Shown here: positions 8,120 to 17,964 of the stretch, piece by piece
How the letters are laid out: each line of letters opens with the position of its first letter
Numbering within the stretch: the first letter of the stretch is position 1
NCBI RefSeq assembly: GCF_002733955.1
Contig: NZ_NVXQ01000012.1
Span: 1 to 47,396 of the forward strand
Origin: Hoeflea sp.
GTDB taxonomy: Bacteria > Pseudomonadota > Alphaproteobacteria > Rhizobiales > Rhizobiaceae
DNA length: 47,396 bases
Direction: 5' to 3'
Translations under genes and position numbers: made by a program
Notes under the pieces: model-generated
Databases searched by the model: none
What the model saw: only the letters and a program-made list of their open reading frames with translations
What the model was told of the DNA's origin: nothing

Positions 8120-8455
8120 TCAGATTTGCATACGTGCGATTTCGAGATAAGCAGTGACCATCTTGTCGCGGATTGCGACTGCGGTCTGCAGCGACTGTTC
8201 GGCCGCCATTATGGCGTCGACAACTTCACGGGTCGGGACTTCACCCTTTATGGCTGCGAATGAGTGACTTTCGGCCGTTTTCAGGTTGGTAACGACACCC
8301 TCACCGAGGTTCTTCAGCGTCTCGGCAAAGGAGCCGGGCTGTTGTGCACCGGCAACCGCAGGCATGGCGGGCATGGAAGCGGCGCTGGCCATATCCGTTT
8401 CGCCCGGACCAGCAAGTCCTGACAGGCCCGAAAGGCCGGAAATCTTATCAATCAT
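8120..8455 (-). CDS. fliE: flagellar hook-basal body protein FliE
   Basis: FliE is the junction protein joining the MS ring to the rod. 111 residues with a variable Met/Ala/Gly-rich N-terminus and the conserved C-terminal part ([21 protein letters not shown] ... [28 protein letters not shown]). Overlaps flgC by 4 bases. Confidence 0.96.
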   Translation of the reverse strand: MIDKISGLSGLSGLAGPGETDMASAASMPAMPAVAGAQQPGSFAETLKNLGEGVVTNLKTAESHSFAAIKGEVPTREVVDAIMAAEQSLQTAVAIRDKMVTAYLEIARMQI

Positions 8456-8877
8456 TGGCTAGCCCTCAGCAGTTCAATGGTCATGGACACCAACTCCCTG
8501 GTCTGCTTCACAGTCTGCAGGTTGGCTTCGTAAGACCGGTTGGCCTCACGCATGTCGGCCAGTTCCACCAGAACGTTGACGTTGGGAAGCTTCACCATGC
8601 CGTTCTTGTCAGCGGCAGGGTTGCCCGGGTCGTATTCGATGATGAACTCGCCGGGATCGTTGTCGATCTTGGAAATTTCAGCACGCGTGGCGCCGGTTGC
8701 GCGATCGAGTTCCCAGGAAAAGCTGATCGTCTTGCGGCGATAGGCGTCTTCGCCCGGCGTGTTGCCGGTCGACTGGGCGTTGGCAAGGTTCTCGGAAAGG
8801 ATGCGCATTCGTGTTTCCTGAACATTCAGGCCAGACGAAGCGATGCGGGAAGCGAGCGAAAGTGGATCAACCGGCAT
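8452..8877 (-). CDS. flgC: flagellar proximal rod protein FlgC
   Basis: FlgC is a proximal rod subunit. 141 residues with the rod signature [23 protein letters not shown] near the N-terminus and the C-terminal [19 protein letters not shown] helix. Two bases after the flgB stop. Confidence 0.97.
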   Translation of the reverse strand: MPVDPLSLASRIASSGLNVQETRMRILSENLANAQSTGNTPGEDAYRRKTISFSWELDRATGATRAEISKIDNDPGEFIIEYDPGNPAADKNGMVKLPNVNVLVELADMREANRSYEANLQTVKQTRELVSMTIELLRASQ

Positions 8878-8879
8878 TG

Positions 8880-9263
8880 TCAGCGCCTCACGGTCAGGAG
8901 CATCATGCGGTGAAAGGCCTTCACCATTCCTGTGTTGAGTTCGTACATACGTTTGATCTCTCCGGTCTTGCTCATTTCTTCAGGCAAGTTGACTGAGTTG
9001 CCCGAGGGCTGCACATCCACATCGCCAAAACTCTGGCTGCGAACCGCGCCACGCATCGGGTCTTCCTGGATGTGGCCGGGCTGCGTTGCGGCCATGCGAA
9101 CTTGCGGCTGCGTCTGGTCGAGAACGGCTTCAAAAGCTGAAACTTCCCGGACCGCGTAGCCCGGTGTGTTGGCGTTCGCGATGTTTCCGGCAACCACGGT
9201 CTGACGCACGGTCAGCCAGTGCGATTGCTTGGATGCCAGTTCGAAAAGCTGAATCGGCTGCAT
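8880..9263 (-). CDS. flgB: flagellar proximal rod protein FlgB
   Basis: FlgB is the most proximal rod subunit. 127 residues with the motif [19 protein letters not shown] (about 19-37) and the C-terminal [26 protein letters not shown]. First gene of the flgB-fliP run: it follows a 237-base gap, so a promoter is expected just upstream. Confidence 0.97.
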   Translation of the reverse strand: MQPIQLFELASKQSHWLTVRQTVVAGNIANANTPGYAVREVSAFEAVLDQTQPQVRMAATQPGHIQEDPMRGAVRSQSFGDVDVQPSGNSVNLPEEMSKTGEIKRMYELNTGMVKAFHRMMLLTVRR

Positions 9264-9343
9264 GGAATTTCCCTGTCCTTAACAAGCTCCGAGAATAGGC
9301 CGTTAATCTTGCGTGTGCCTTGCGGGAAATTAACCAGTTGTTA

Positions 9344-9361
9344 AGCTCCCTACGTGGAGCT
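9344..9361 (-). promoter_or_regulatory. small hairpin upstream of flgB
   Basis: AGCTCC (9344-9349) pairs with GGAGCT (9356-9361) around a 6-base loop, about 80 bases before the flgB start. Could be in the flgB leader or an operator; function unknown. Confidence 0.25.
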
Positions 9362-9398
9362 CAGTGCTGTTTCGAACGGATGCTGATGTGGCTTTTAT

Positions 9399-9425
9399 TT
9401 GCGCGTTCCCTACCGGAAGGCGCAA
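9399..9425 (-). terminator. strong stem-loop between the fliI-linked orf and flgB
   Basis: TTGCGC-g-TTCC (9399-9409) pairs with GGAA-g-GCGCAA (9415-9425), interrupted by one G-G mismatch, loop CTACC. It lies 76 bases beyond the stop at 9501. No T run follows on the minus strand (AAATAAAAG), so termination is a guess; processing or partial attenuation is possible. Confidence 0.35.
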
Positions 9426-9500
9426 TATAAAACCAAAAGTGGCCGGCCTGGCCGCCAGCCACAGTTCGTGTATGTCAGACAGCCACGCGGGGCGGCTGCA

Positions 9501-10079
9501 TCAACGCTGGATGACTTCACCGTTCGAGGTAATGATCACCCATTGGCCGTCACGCTTTTCAAGAGTGGCGAGGCGGGAATTGTCCGGCAGGACGGAACCG
9601 ATGCGAACGATGTACATGCCTGACGTGTCTTCTATCAGCGCTCGGCCATTGGCTACATGCAGGAGTTTGTAGCGCGGTTTGCCGGGGAAGCTCTCATTGG
9701 GATCAACGCGGGTTGAGCCCGCACCGCCGCTGGTTCCGTCGCCGGAACTGGAGACCGTGGCCGTGACGATCGGGTCAAAGGCCGACGGCTCCGCAGCGCC
9801 ATCCTTTTCATCAGGAATCGCCAGAGGCGAGACATTGACGAGAGAACGCCCAGCCGTTTCCGGCAAGTCCCGGGTATCGCTGTAACTCATGGGAGCGATC
9901 CCGAAGCTTTCCTGATTGAAGAAAACATACCAGGGAAAGAATGCCGCCGCCGTAGCCAGCATGAAGCCGGCGACGGCCACCAAACGGTCGCTACTGCGCC
10001 TGGGAGAGGATTTGGGAGCCGAAGCCTCTTCTTCCTCAATCTCGACGCTGGCATTGTCCGCCTTGTTTGCATCGGTCAC
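9501..10079 (-). CDS. conserved rhizobial flagellar-locus protein, membrane anchored
   Basis: 192 residues, function not known to me. Acidic Ser/Pro-rich cytosolic N-terminus (about 1-33), one membrane helix (about 34-55, AVAGFMLATAAAFFPWYVFF), a low-complexity periplasmic linker rich in Ser/Gly/Asp (about 80-120), and a folded C-terminal part of about 60 residues with short beta-like segments (RALIEDTSGMYIVRIGSVLP). An orf occupies the same place after fliI in S. meliloti-type clusters. Its start overlaps the fliI stop by 4 bases, so it is translated with FliI. Confidence 0.8.
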   Translation of the reverse strand: MTDANKADNASVEIEEEEASAPKSSPRRSSDRLVAVAGFMLATAAAFFPWYVFFNQESFGIAPMSYSDTRDLPETAGRSLVNVSPLAIPDEKDGAAEPSAFDPIVTATVSSSGDGTSGGAGSTRVDPNESFPGKPRYKLLHVANGRALIEDTSGMYIVRIGSVLPDNSRLATLEKRDGQWVIITSNGEVIQR

Positions 10080-11455
10080 GGATTCGTCCTTTCCTTGGCG
10101 GGTGATGAGGCAGGCAGACCGGCCGCAACCTTCATCGCGTCCGCGAGTTCAGCGAAAGCATCGGCGCTTGGCGGCTGTTCCGGGGTCTGGCGCAATGTCT
10201 CGTAAATCACCGGCGTCTGCTTGATCGCCATCTCCAGTTCCGCGTCGGTGCCCGGCCGGTAACCGCCGATCAGGCGCAAGTCGCGGGTTTCCTCGTAACG
10301 ATGGATCAAGGCCTTGATGCGCATCACCAGTTTCTCCTCGTCGCCGCGCCAGGCCTTGCGGGCGAGACGGGAGATCGAGGTCAATGGATTGACTGGCGGA
10401 TAACGTCCTTCATCGGCGAGCGCCCGGTCGAGGACGAGGTGACCGTCCAGAATGCCGCGGGCAGAGTCTGCCACCGGGTCGTTGTGATTGTCGCCGTCGA
10501 CCAGGATGGAAACGATGGCGGTGATGGCACCGGCACCTTCCGGTCCGGGGCCGGCCCGTTCGAGCAGACCCGGCAAAGCCGTGAACACCGATGCCGGGTA
10601 CCCGCGGGCAACCGGCGGCTCGCCGGCAGCCATGCCGATTTCACGCAGCGCATGGGCGTAGCGTGTCAGGCTGTCGACGATAAGGAGAACATTTTCACCA
10701 CCATCCCTGAAGTGCTCGGCAATGGCCATGGCTGTCAGGGGCGCCATCTTGCGCTGCATCGGGCTTTCGTCACTGGTGGCGACCACGGCGACGGTCTTCG
10801 CCATGTTGGGGCCAAGCGTGTCCTCGATGAATTCGCGGACTTCGCGGCCACGTTCGCCGACGAGGGCGACGACGGCGCGGTCAAAATCGGCTGCCTTGGC
10901 AAACATCGACAACAGCGTCGACTTTCCGACACCCGAGCCCGCGAAGACACCAAGGCGCTGTCCCTGGCACATCGGCGTGAAAACATCGACGACGCGGATA
11001 CCGGTCTTAAGCGGCTTGTCCACCCGCTGTCGCAGCATCGAGGCCGGCGCAGCGCCGGTCACCGACCGTCGTTGCGGCCCCTGCGTGAGGGGGCCGAGCC
11101 CGTCGACGGGATTGCCAAGCGCGTTGATGGTGCGGCCGCACCAGCTCTTGTCAGGCGACAACCGGAAAGGTCCGCGGCGCCAGACCCTTTCGCCGATATT
11201 GGCCTGGGATGCGCCGTCCACCGGACAGGCGATCAATTCATCAGGACCAAGGCTTACCACCTCGGCAAGTTTGGCGGTCTCGCCTTGACGAAAGGTCAGA
11301 AAATCACCGATCCGGGCGTATCGGGACAACCCGGCCACCACATAGTGACCAGGCGCGACAGAGGTCACGGTCCCGGAAATATCATAGGCGCCTACCGGCG
11401 TGGAAAAAGTGCGAACCTTGCCGGCAAGCATGGCCAGCCCTTGCCGAGCGCTCAT
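10076..11455 (-). CDS. fliI: flagellum-specific ATPase FliI
   Basis: FliI is the hexameric ATPase of the flagellar type III export apparatus, related to F1 beta. 459 residues with Walker A GSGVGKST (173-180), the downstream GERGREVREF motif, Walker B-like NVLLIVDSLTRYA, and the PARGYPASVF segment typical of the family. Starts 55 bases after flgF. Confidence 0.98.
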   Translation of the reverse strand: MSARQGLAMLAGKVRTFSTPVGAYDISGTVTSVAPGHYVVAGLSRYARIGDFLTFRQGETAKLAEVVSLGPDELIACPVDGASQANIGERVWRRGPFRLSPDKSWCGRTINALGNPVDGLGPLTQGPQRRSVTGAAPASMLRQRVDKPLKTGIRVVDVFTPMCQGQRLGVFAGSGVGKSTLLSMFAKAADFDRAVVALVGERGREVREFIEDTLGPNMAKTVAVVATSDESPMQRKMAPLTAMAIAEHFRDGGENVLLIVDSLTRYAHALREIGMAAGEPPVARGYPASVFTALPGLLERAGPGPEGAGAITAIVSILVDGDNHNDPVADSARGILDGHLVLDRALADEGRYPPVNPLTSISRLARKAWRGDEEKLVMRIKALIHRYEETRDLRLIGGYRPGTDAELEMAIKQTPVIYETLRQTPEQPPSADAFAELADAMKVAAGLPASSPAKERTNP

Positions 11456-11510
11456 GATGCACCGGTCTCCGGCGTTCCCGACAGGCTATCTAACGGACCC
11501 GTGATCAAGA

Positions 11511-12236
11511 TCATCTTCCGCTGCCCAATGTCCGGATGGCTTCCTTGAAGACATCTTCGGTCGACTTGGTCATCGCCGAGACGTTTTCAAAGGCGCGTGA
11601 AATCATGATCAACCGGCTCATCTCGGCCATGGCGTTGACGTTTGAATTCTCGATATAGCCCTGGACCAAGCCGGCGCTGTCAGCATCGACAACGGGTTCG
11701 GGCGGGATTGTCGGCACAATGCCGAGAGAAGCCTTGCGGGTGAAGCCATCGCTGAAGTCGGCCGCGAACAAACCGATCGCCCCGCGTCTGAAGCCATCCT
11801 GGGTCAATCCGCCATCACGTCCAGCCTTGGGCGGCTCCCCATCGGGGTCGAGCTCGATCGGTGCTTCGCCCGGATCAAGCACGGGATATCCGTCCACATT
11901 GACCAACTGGCCAGCGGCGGTGAGCGTGAAGCGGCCGTCCCGGGTCAACATGTTGCCCGAAGGTGTCTCGATCATGAACCAGGCGTCGCCGCGAATGGCA
12001 AAATCGAACTGGCTGCCGGTGCTCTTGAGGCCGCCATTCGCCGTTGTCAGGTAATCCTGCCCCTGGTCGACGAAGGAAACATCGGTCGAACCGGTATTGG
12101 CCAGAACCTCGTTGAACTTGACTTCGGTTGCCCGGAAACCGGTGGTGTTGGCATTGGCGACATTGTCGGCCAAGGTCGTCAGGCGACGTTCCAGTGCAAT
12201 CTGCGATGATAGCGAAACGTAGAGCGAACTCTGCAT
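11511..12236 (-). CDS. flgF: flagellar proximal rod protein FlgF
   Basis: FlgF is a rod subunit. 241 residues from the start at 12236 (MQSSLYVSLSSQIALERRL), chosen over a longer frame open to 12362 because the family begins here and because the ATG overlaps the preceding stop as TGATG. N-terminal rod motif TTLADNVANANTTGFRATEVKF and C-terminal VQGYIENSNVNAMAEMSRLI are both present. Confidence 0.95.
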   Translation of the reverse strand: MQSSLYVSLSSQIALERRLTTLADNVANANTTGFRATEVKFNEVLANTGSTDVSFVDQGQDYLTTANGGLKSTGSQFDFAIRGDAWFMIETPSGNMLTRDGRFTLTAAGQLVNVDGYPVLDPGEAPIELDPDGEPPKAGRDGGLTQDGFRRGAIGLFAADFSDGFTRKASLGIVPTIPPEPVVDADSAGLVQGYIENSNVNAMAEMSRLIMISRAFENVSAMTKSTEDVFKEAIRTLGSGR

Positions 12237-13018
12237 CAGCGGCCCCCAAGTTTGAGATTGTTGATCGAGAGCATCAGTTCCGGCGAGATGCCGAAACCGG
12301 TCGAAGACCCCAGCAGCAGGCTCGAACTGGCCGATCCGCCTGACGGGTTCTCGAGCTCCCACAGAGCGGTGAAGCGCTGCATGAAGAGGTTGAGCTTCTC
12401 GGGATCCTTGAAGTCTTCCAGGTCGAGACGCGACTCGAGCATCTCTGCCTGTTTGTCGATGTCGGATGCGGCGACTTCAGCAGGAATGCCGAGTGCTGTC
12501 CGCACGACCTCATACAAGGCAGTGTCAGCGAGAATGCCGTAGACAGAATCTACTTCCGGGATGGTGCGTTCGAAATAGAGCGCCAGACGCACGCCGGTAT
12601 TGTCGACGCCGGCCTCTTCTTCCAGCGACAGGCGGTGGTACTTGTCCACCGTACCCTGCTGCGCCTTGGTGAAGATGGTTGCCGTTTCACCGTGGCGGGC
12701 GAAATTGTAGGTCTCGGCAAATTCCTTGTACTTGGTATCGGCAAGCTGGTTGGCGAAGGCATCATCATTGTCGACGCCCTCGGTCAGCACCTTGCGCATG
12801 AAAGCCTTGGCGTAATTCATGTCTTCAAGGCCATGCGCCTTCATGGCGTAGTTGAAGAGGCGCGTGTCGGCCATGAATTCGTCGACCGACTTGATCTCGG
12901 AAATCCGCTCGAGATAATACTCGCTTTCCCGGGCAATCTGGGGTTGGCTGGCAATCCGCTCTATAGATCGCGGAAGATTCTGAGCGATAAGATTGTAGCT
13001 GGTGTAAGTTGATGTCAC
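12236..13018 (-). CDS. DUF1217 family flagellar protein
   Basis: 260 residues, strongly helical, starting MTSTYTSYNLIAQNLPRSIERI, with the repeated-helix features of DUF1217 proteins (VDEFMADTRLFNYAMKAHGLEDM, ALYEVVRTALGIP). No signal peptide or membrane helix. DUF1217 proteins are found in alphaproteobacterial flagellar clusters, just upstream of flgF as here; the molecular role is unsettled. First gene of the leftward run, divergent from motA across 204 bases. Confidence 0.88.
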   Translation of the reverse strand: MTSTYTSYNLIAQNLPRSIERIASQPQIARESEYYLERISEIKSVDEFMADTRLFNYAMKAHGLEDMNYAKAFMRKVLTEGVDNDDAFANQLADTKYKEFAETYNFARHGETATIFTKAQQGTVDKYHRLSLEEEAGVDNTGVRLALYFERTIPEVDSVYGILADTALYEVVRTALGIPAEVAASDIDKQAEMLESRLDLEDFKDPEKLNLFMQRFTALWELENPSGGSASSSLLLGSSTGFGISPELMLSINNLKLGGR

Positions 13019-13222
13019 CGGATGAACCCCTCATGTGTCCCAGGGCTCATCGCGCAGATCCATAACCGGCGCAGCCCCAGCAAGCATGTCCCGGATTAGG
13101 CCACCTTGCTTGTGCGAAGCTGAAGGTTGCAGGGCGCCGTTCATCAAGCCGACAGATTCAGCTTCACACAAGGCTCAACCCGTAGTGATTGTTTTGCATG
13201 TCATTTATCGCGGCGGGGCACC
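13019..13222. promoter_or_regulatory. divergent promoter region between the DUF1217 gene and motA
   Basis: 204 non-coding bases between two divergent flagellar operons. It must hold promoters for both. I find no convincing sigma70 or sigma54 consensus or palindrome. A GGCGGGG ribosome site precedes motA. Confidence 0.5.
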
Positions 13223-14101
13223 ATGAACATCATTATTGGTTTTGTTATCACTATCGGCTGTGTGCTCGGCGGCTTCATGGCGATGGGCGGGCACATCGAA
13301 GTGCTCAACCAGCCGTTCGAACTCGTCATCATCGGTGGCGCGGCGATCGGCGGTTTCATCATGACCAACCCGGTAAAGACCATCAAGGATACGATTGCCG
13401 CCCTGGGTGAAGCCTTCAAGGGCAAGGTTCCCAAGGAGCGCGAGTATCTCGACACGCTGAGCATTCTCTATTCCCTGATGCGCGACCTGCGCACCAAGAG
13501 CCGCAACGAGATCGAAAGCCACATCGACAATCCGGAAGAATCCGACCTGTTCCTTTCCGCCCCGACGGTGCTGAAGAACAAGGAACTGACCTCTTTCATC
13601 TGCGACTATGTACGGCTGATCATTATCGGCAATGCGCGCCCGCATGAAATCGAAGCGCTGATGGACGAGGAAATCCAGACCATCGCGCAGGACCGCCTAA
13701 AGGCCTATCACGCCCTGAGCACCATGTCGGACGCCTGCCCGGCGATCGGCATTATCGCCGCTGTTCTGGGTGTTATCAAAGCGATGGGAGCGATCAATGA
13801 ATCGCCGGCTGTTCTGGGTGGCCTGATCGGCGCCGCGCTGGTGGGAACCATGCTCGGGATTTTCCTGTCCTACTGCATTTTCAGCCCGATCGCCACGAAT
13901 GTGAAGATCGTGCGGACCAAGCAGAACCGGCTTTACACCATCGTCAAGCAGACCCTGCTGGCCTACATGAACGGTTCGGTTCCGCAGGTTGCTCTCGAGC
14001 ACGGCCGCAAGACCATCTCTTCCTATGAGCGTCCTTCCATCGATGCTGTTGAGCAGGAAATGATGAATCCTGGCGGCGGCGGCGAAGCAAAGGCGGCTTG
14101 A
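13223..14101 (+). CDS. motA: flagellar motor stator protein MotA
   Basis: MotA forms, with MotB, the proton-driven stator. 292 residues from ATG 13223 ([23 protein letters not shown]); a frame open further upstream was rejected because family homology begins here and GGCGGGG lies at ribosome-site distance. Four hydrophobic segments, with the last pair around [17 protein letters not shown] and [20 protein letters not shown], and the family end. motB is not adjacent, as in S. meliloti where motB-motC lie elsewhere in the cluster. Confidence 0.97.
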   Translation: MNIIIGFVITIGCVLGGFMAMGGHIEVLNQPFELVIIGGAAIGGFIMTNPVKTIKDTIAALGEAFKGKVPKEREYLDTLSILYSLMRDLRTKSRNEIESHIDNPEESDLFLSAPTVLKNKELTSFICDYVRLIIIGNARPHEIEALMDEEIQTIAQDRLKAYHALSTMSDACPAIGIIAAVLGVIKAMGAINESPAVLGGLIGAALVGTMLGIFLSYCIFSPIATNVKIVRTKQNRLYTIVKQTLLAYMNGSVPQVALEHGRKTISSYERPSIDAVEQEMMNPGGGGEAKAA

Positions 14102-14105
14102 TCCA

Positions 14106-15059
14106 ATGAGTATTGCAACCGAAGCCCTGCAATCTTCGAACCAGCACGGATTTGATCCGGACCTTCTGGACCGGATGATCGGCGTCAAGGGAAACGGCGC
14201 CGACATCGAGTCGCGAAGCCAGACCCTGCTTGGCGCACTTGGCCCGGTTCTGTCGGCCACGTTCCTGAGCGCGACGGGCGTGACGATCGACGCCCGCCCG
14301 GGCGAGATCAAGCTGGGCCGGCGACGCGAGTTGCTTGCCGAGTTGTCCGGCGACACCGTGTATTGCGAAGCGACGATTGCCAACTGGTCAACGGACATCT
14401 GCAGCCTGTGCGGAACCAAGCTGATCATCGGCATGGTCGAGTGTCTGCTCGGCGGCTCTGATCCCGACCAGCTCGATATTGCGGCCCGGCCGCTCTCGGG
14501 TATCGAACTCGACATGTCGCTGGTGGTGTTCGAACAGCTCAACGACAGCCTTCGGGGCCTGGTCGCGACCAAGCCTGACGCCAAGGCACGGGCGAAGAAC
14601 CCGCAACCCGAATATCCCGAGGCGGAAGACGATCCGATCGCGAATTTTCACGCGGTGGCAATGACACTGGATATCGAATTCGGTTCGGTTGCCGCGCCGC
14701 TGACACTGATCCTTCCGCAGTCCGTTCTGCTCAAGACCAAGATCAACCCGGCCAAGCTCGACAAGAAGTCTGACCCCAACAAGGGTGAGTGGACGGAGCG
14801 GCTGAGTGATCGCGTTTCCAAGTCGCAGATCAGCCTGCAGGCAGCCGTGGCGCTGCAGCCGCTGGCCCTGGGGGAAATCAGCCGGTTGCAGCCCGGTGAT
14901 CTGCTGGCTTTCGCCCATAACGGCGATATCGAGGTGACCCTGAGCGCAAATGGACAACCGCTGTACACCTGTGCTCTGGGCCGGGCGGGCTCGCGCTACA
15001 TGGTCAAGGTTGAAGGCCAGGCGGGACCGGACGAAAACTGGAAGACAGATTTTAAATGA
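14106..15059 (+). CDS. fliM: flagellar motor switch protein FliM
   Basis: FliM is the C-ring subunit that binds phospho-CheY and links FliG with FliN. 317 residues with a diverged middle (CheC-like) domain (about 40-225) and a C-terminal SpoA/FliN-like domain (about 235-310, LQAAVALQPLALGEISRLQPGDLLAF). The N-terminus lacks the usual LSQxEIDALL CheY-binding motif and has instead FDPDLLDRMIG (about 16-26). Four bases after motA. Assignment is supported by place between motA and fliN. Confidence 0.92.
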   Translation: MSIATEALQSSNQHGFDPDLLDRMIGVKGNGADIESRSQTLLGALGPVLSATFLSATGVTIDARPGEIKLGRRRELLAELSGDTVYCEATIANWSTDICSLCGTKLIIGMVECLLGGSDPDQLDIAARPLSGIELDMSLVVFEQLNDSLRGLVATKPDAKARAKNPQPEYPEAEDDPIANFHAVAMTLDIEFGSVAAPLTLILPQSVLLKTKINPAKLDKKSDPNKGEWTERLSDRVSKSQISLQAAVALQPLALGEISRLQPGDLLAFAHNGDIEVTLSANGQPLYTCALGRAGSRYMVKVEGQAGPDENWKTDFK

Positions 15060-15119
15060 GATGGCGCCCCGCGAGCCGCATGACAGGCTCCGGGCAAGCT
15101 TCAGACGGGATAAAGCTAT

Positions 15120-15818
15120 ATGGCTAGCGAAAAAGCACTTGATGGCACTGAGGATCTTACGGCGCAGGACGACGGCGCGATAGATGAAGCCGTGGGTGGC
15201 CTTCGCGACGTGTTGAAAAAAGATACCGGCATGGAGCCGGATCTCACTGAAGAAAGCGTGGATGGTATGGGTGGCGCAGCAGCCTTTGGTTCCGATTTTG
15301 GCGCAGACTTCGAAGATGACACTGCAGCCGACGATCCCTTCAACATCGGTGACGCCACAGCGGACACATCCGATTTTGGCGCCGTTGGCCTCGATGCACC
15401 GGGCCTGGGCGACGATTTCGGCGGCGATTTCGGTGGCGCGCCAGATCTGGGCGGACCGGACCTGAGCGCACCGAGCGCCGGCAAGTCACTGGTTCAGGAT
15501 TTTGGCTCATCGCCAGCCGCCGACCCCAGCGTCAAGATCGGCGCGAGCGGCAGCACCAACCGGGTTGACCTGGTTCTCGGCATTCCGATCGACGTGCAGA
15601 TCATCCTGGGTTCCAGCCGCATGGCGGTCTCCAGCCTGATGAACCTGTCGGAAGGCGCTACGATCGCGCTGGACCGGAAAATCGGCGAACCTGTGGATAT
15701 CATGGTCAATGGCAAGCTTATTGGCCGCGGAGAGATTACAGTTCTCGAAACCGACGACACCAAATTTGCTGTCAAGATAATCGAAGTCATCGGCGAACCG
15801 CAGAAGAAGTCGAACTGA
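15120..15818 (+). CDS. fliN: flagellar motor switch protein FliN with long acidic N-terminus
   Basis: FliN is a C-ring subunit and an export docking site. The C-terminal ~85 residues are the canonical SpoA domain ([20 protein letters not shown] ... [21 protein letters not shown]). The first ~140 residues are low complexity, rich in Asp, Gly, Ala and Phe, with repeated DFG units. At 232 residues it is well above the ~140 of enterobacterial FliN. Sixty bases after fliM. Confidence 0.94.
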   Translation: MASEKALDGTEDLTAQDDGAIDEAVGGLRDVLKKDTGMEPDLTEESVDGMGGAAAFGSDFGADFEDDTAADDPFNIGDATADTSDFGAVGLDAPGLGDDFGGDFGGAPDLGGPDLSAPSAGKSLVQDFGSSPAADPSVKIGASGSTNRVDLVLGIPIDVQIILGSSRMAVSSLMNLSEGATIALDRKIGEPVDIMVNGKLIGRGEITVLETDDTKFAVKIIEVIGEPQKKSN

Positions 15819-15819
15819 T

Positions 15820-16860
15820 ATGACCAGCTATGATGAGTTCTCCCCCGAAAGCACCGAAGTCGGCACAGTCTTGACGCCGTCGGAGAAGGCTGCAGCCGTG
15901 CTGCTCGCCATGGGCAAACCGGTGGCGGGCAAACTGCTGAAATTCTTCGAGCACGAAGAACTGCAGGAAATCATCAAGAACGCCCAGAACCTGAGAACCA
16001 TCAAGCCGCAGGAACTGGTTGAACTGGTCAATGAATTCGAAGACCTGTTCAGCGAAGGCGCTGGCCTGATGGACAATGCCAAGGCAATGGAAGGCATTCT
16101 CGAAGAAGGCCTGACGCCTGACGAGGTCGACGGACTGCTCGGACGCCGGACCCAGTTTGCCAGCTACGAAACATCGATCTGGGACCGGCTTCAGGATTCC
16201 GATCCCGACCGCGTCGGCAAGTTCCTGGAGAGCGAACATCCGCAGACGGCAGCCTATATCGTTTCGATGCTGCCGACCGCATTTGCCGGCCGGACCCTGA
16301 TGAAACTGCCCGAGAAGGTCCGCGTCGACATTGTCCGGCGTGCCGTCGACCTGAAAAACGTGAACCCGAGGGCCGCGGAAATCATCGAAGCCCGGGTTCG
16401 GGATCTGGTCGACGCCATCGAGGCGGAAAAGGCCAGCACCGGTTCGGTCAAGGTGGCCGAGATCATGAACGAGCTGTCGAAGCCCGATGTGGAATCGCTT
16501 CTCGGCGCACTGGAGACGGTTTCCAAATCCGCCGTCGAAAAGGTGCGGCCGCGGATCTTCCTGTTCGACGACATTCTCATGATGCCGCAGCGCAGCCGCG
16601 TTACGCTGTTCAACGACATCTCTGGCGACATCATCACCACGGCACTGCGTGGTGCCGACCCGACCCTGACGGAGGCGGTCCTGTCTGCCATCGGCGCGCG
16701 TCAGCGCCGCATGATCGAATCGGATCTGTCCGCTGGCACCGCCGGCGTCAGCACGCGTGAAATCGCTGTCGCACGGCGCAGCATCGCCCAGGAAGCAATC
16801 AGGCTCGCCGGGCTGGACCAGCTGACGTTGCGTGAAGACGCACCTGCTGAAGCGGCATGA
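15820..16860 (+). CDS. fliG: flagellar motor switch protein FliG
   Basis: FliG is the rotor subunit that meets the stator. 346 residues with N-terminal (MS-ring binding), middle (EHPQTAAYIVSML, the EHPQ motif, about residues 130-133) and C-terminal domains (the torque-generating charged helix around DDILMMPQRSRVTLFNDI). Starts one base after the fliN stop. Confidence 0.97.
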   Translation: MTSYDEFSPESTEVGTVLTPSEKAAAVLLAMGKPVAGKLLKFFEHEELQEIIKNAQNLRTIKPQELVELVNEFEDLFSEGAGLMDNAKAMEGILEEGLTPDEVDGLLGRRTQFASYETSIWDRLQDSDPDRVGKFLESEHPQTAAYIVSMLPTAFAGRTLMKLPEKVRVDIVRRAVDLKNVNPRAAEIIEARVRDLVDAIEAEKASTGSVKVAEIMNELSKPDVESLLGALETVSKSAVEKVRPRIFLFDDILMMPQRSRVTLFNDISGDIITTALRGADPTLTEAVLSAIGARQRRMIESDLSAGTAGVSTREIAVARRSIAQEAIRLAGLDQLTLREDAPAEAA

Positions 16861-16872
16861 GCCTGAGCTGAC

Positions 16873-17964
16873 ATGGCTGAAGGCGAAGACAAAGACAGCA
16901 AAACAGAAGAACCAACAGAGAAAAAGATCAGGGACGCGGTGGACAAGGGCAATGTGCCCTTCAGCCGGGAAGTCCCGATTTTCGCGTCGACGCTTGGAAT
17001 GCTGGTTTTCCTGGTGTTTTTCCTTCCCAATAATGTTGGTCACTTCACCGAAACATTGCGGGACCTGTTCGAGCAGTCGGACGGGTGGCGGCTGGATAAT
17101 GGCGGCGATGCAGTTGCGCTGTTCCAGCTCCTGTTCTGGGAAGCCAGCGGAATCCTGCTGCCGGCCTTCGCGCTGCTGATCGGATTTGGCATTTCGGCCT
17201 CAGTCTTGCAGAACATGCCGAGCCCGGTTCTGGACCGGATCCAGCCCAAGCTCGAGCGGATCTCGATCGCCAAGGGCTTTGGCCGGATCTATGGCGCCAA
17301 GGGTTTTGTCGAATTCGGCAAGAACATCTTCAAGATTGCAGCCGTTTCAACGATCGTCGCGGTTGTGATGCAGACGGAATATTTCCGCTCGCTCGACTTC
17401 ATGTTCATGGACCCGACGCTGGTGGCGCCGGACATGGCGCGGATGGCCGGAAAGGTCATCACCGTTGTCCTGATCTGCACCGCGACGCTTGCCGTCGTTG
17501 ACCTGTTGTGGACCCGCTACAGCTGGCACCAGGACTTGAAGATGAGCAAGCAGGACATCAAGGACGAGCTGAAGCAGTCCGACGGTGACCCGATCATCAA
17601 GGCGCGTCAGCGCTCGCTTGCCCGTGACCGCGCACGCCGCCGGATGATCTCGGAAGTGCCGCGCGCGACACTGGTCATCGCCAACCCGACCCACTTCGCG
17701 GTGGCGCTTCGCTATGTCCGCGAAGAAGGCGGCGCACCGATCGTCATTGCGAAAGGCCGGGACCTTATCGCGTTGAAGATACGTGAAGTCGCCGAAGCGA
17801 ACGGTATTCCGGTTTTTGAAGACCCGCCGTTGGCCCGCTCCATTTTTGCACAAGTCTCGGTGGATAATTTCATTCCGCCAGTGTTCTACAAGGCTGTAGC
17901 CGAGTTGGTGCACCGAATTTATTCGACCAAACAAAATTCCAGAACTCCGGACGCGCGATCATGA
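16873..17964 (+). CDS. flhB: flagellar export and specificity-switch protein FlhB
   Basis: FlhB sits in the export gate and switches secretion from hook to filament proteins. 363 residues: charged N-terminus ending [13 protein letters not shown], four membrane helices (about 34-215), and a cytosolic domain with the self-cleavage motif NPTH (271-274) intact. Twelve bases after fliG. Confidence 0.98.
   Translation: MAEGEDKDSKTEEPTEKKIRDAVDKGNVPFSREVPIFASTLGMLVFLVFFLPNNVGHFTETLRDLFEQSDGWRLDNGGDAVALFQLLFWEASGILLPAFALLIGFGISASVLQNMPSPVLDRIQPKLERISIAKGFGRIYGAKGFVEFGKNIFKIAAVSTIVAVVMQTEYFRSLDFMFMDPTLVAPDMARMAGKVITVVLICTATLAVVDLLWTRYSWHQDLKMSKQDIKDELKQSDGDPIIKARQRSLARDRARRRMISEVPRATLVIANPTHFAVALRYVREEGGAPIVIAKGRDLIALKIREVAEANGIPVFEDPPLARSIFAQVSVDNFIPPVFYKAVAELVHRIYSTKQNSRTPDARS

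Noticed and set aside
13019-13222. Sigma54 promoter between the DUF1217 gene and motA
   Set aside because: No GG-N10-GC pair with acceptable flanks found; rhizobial flagellar genes are not generally sigma54 dependent.
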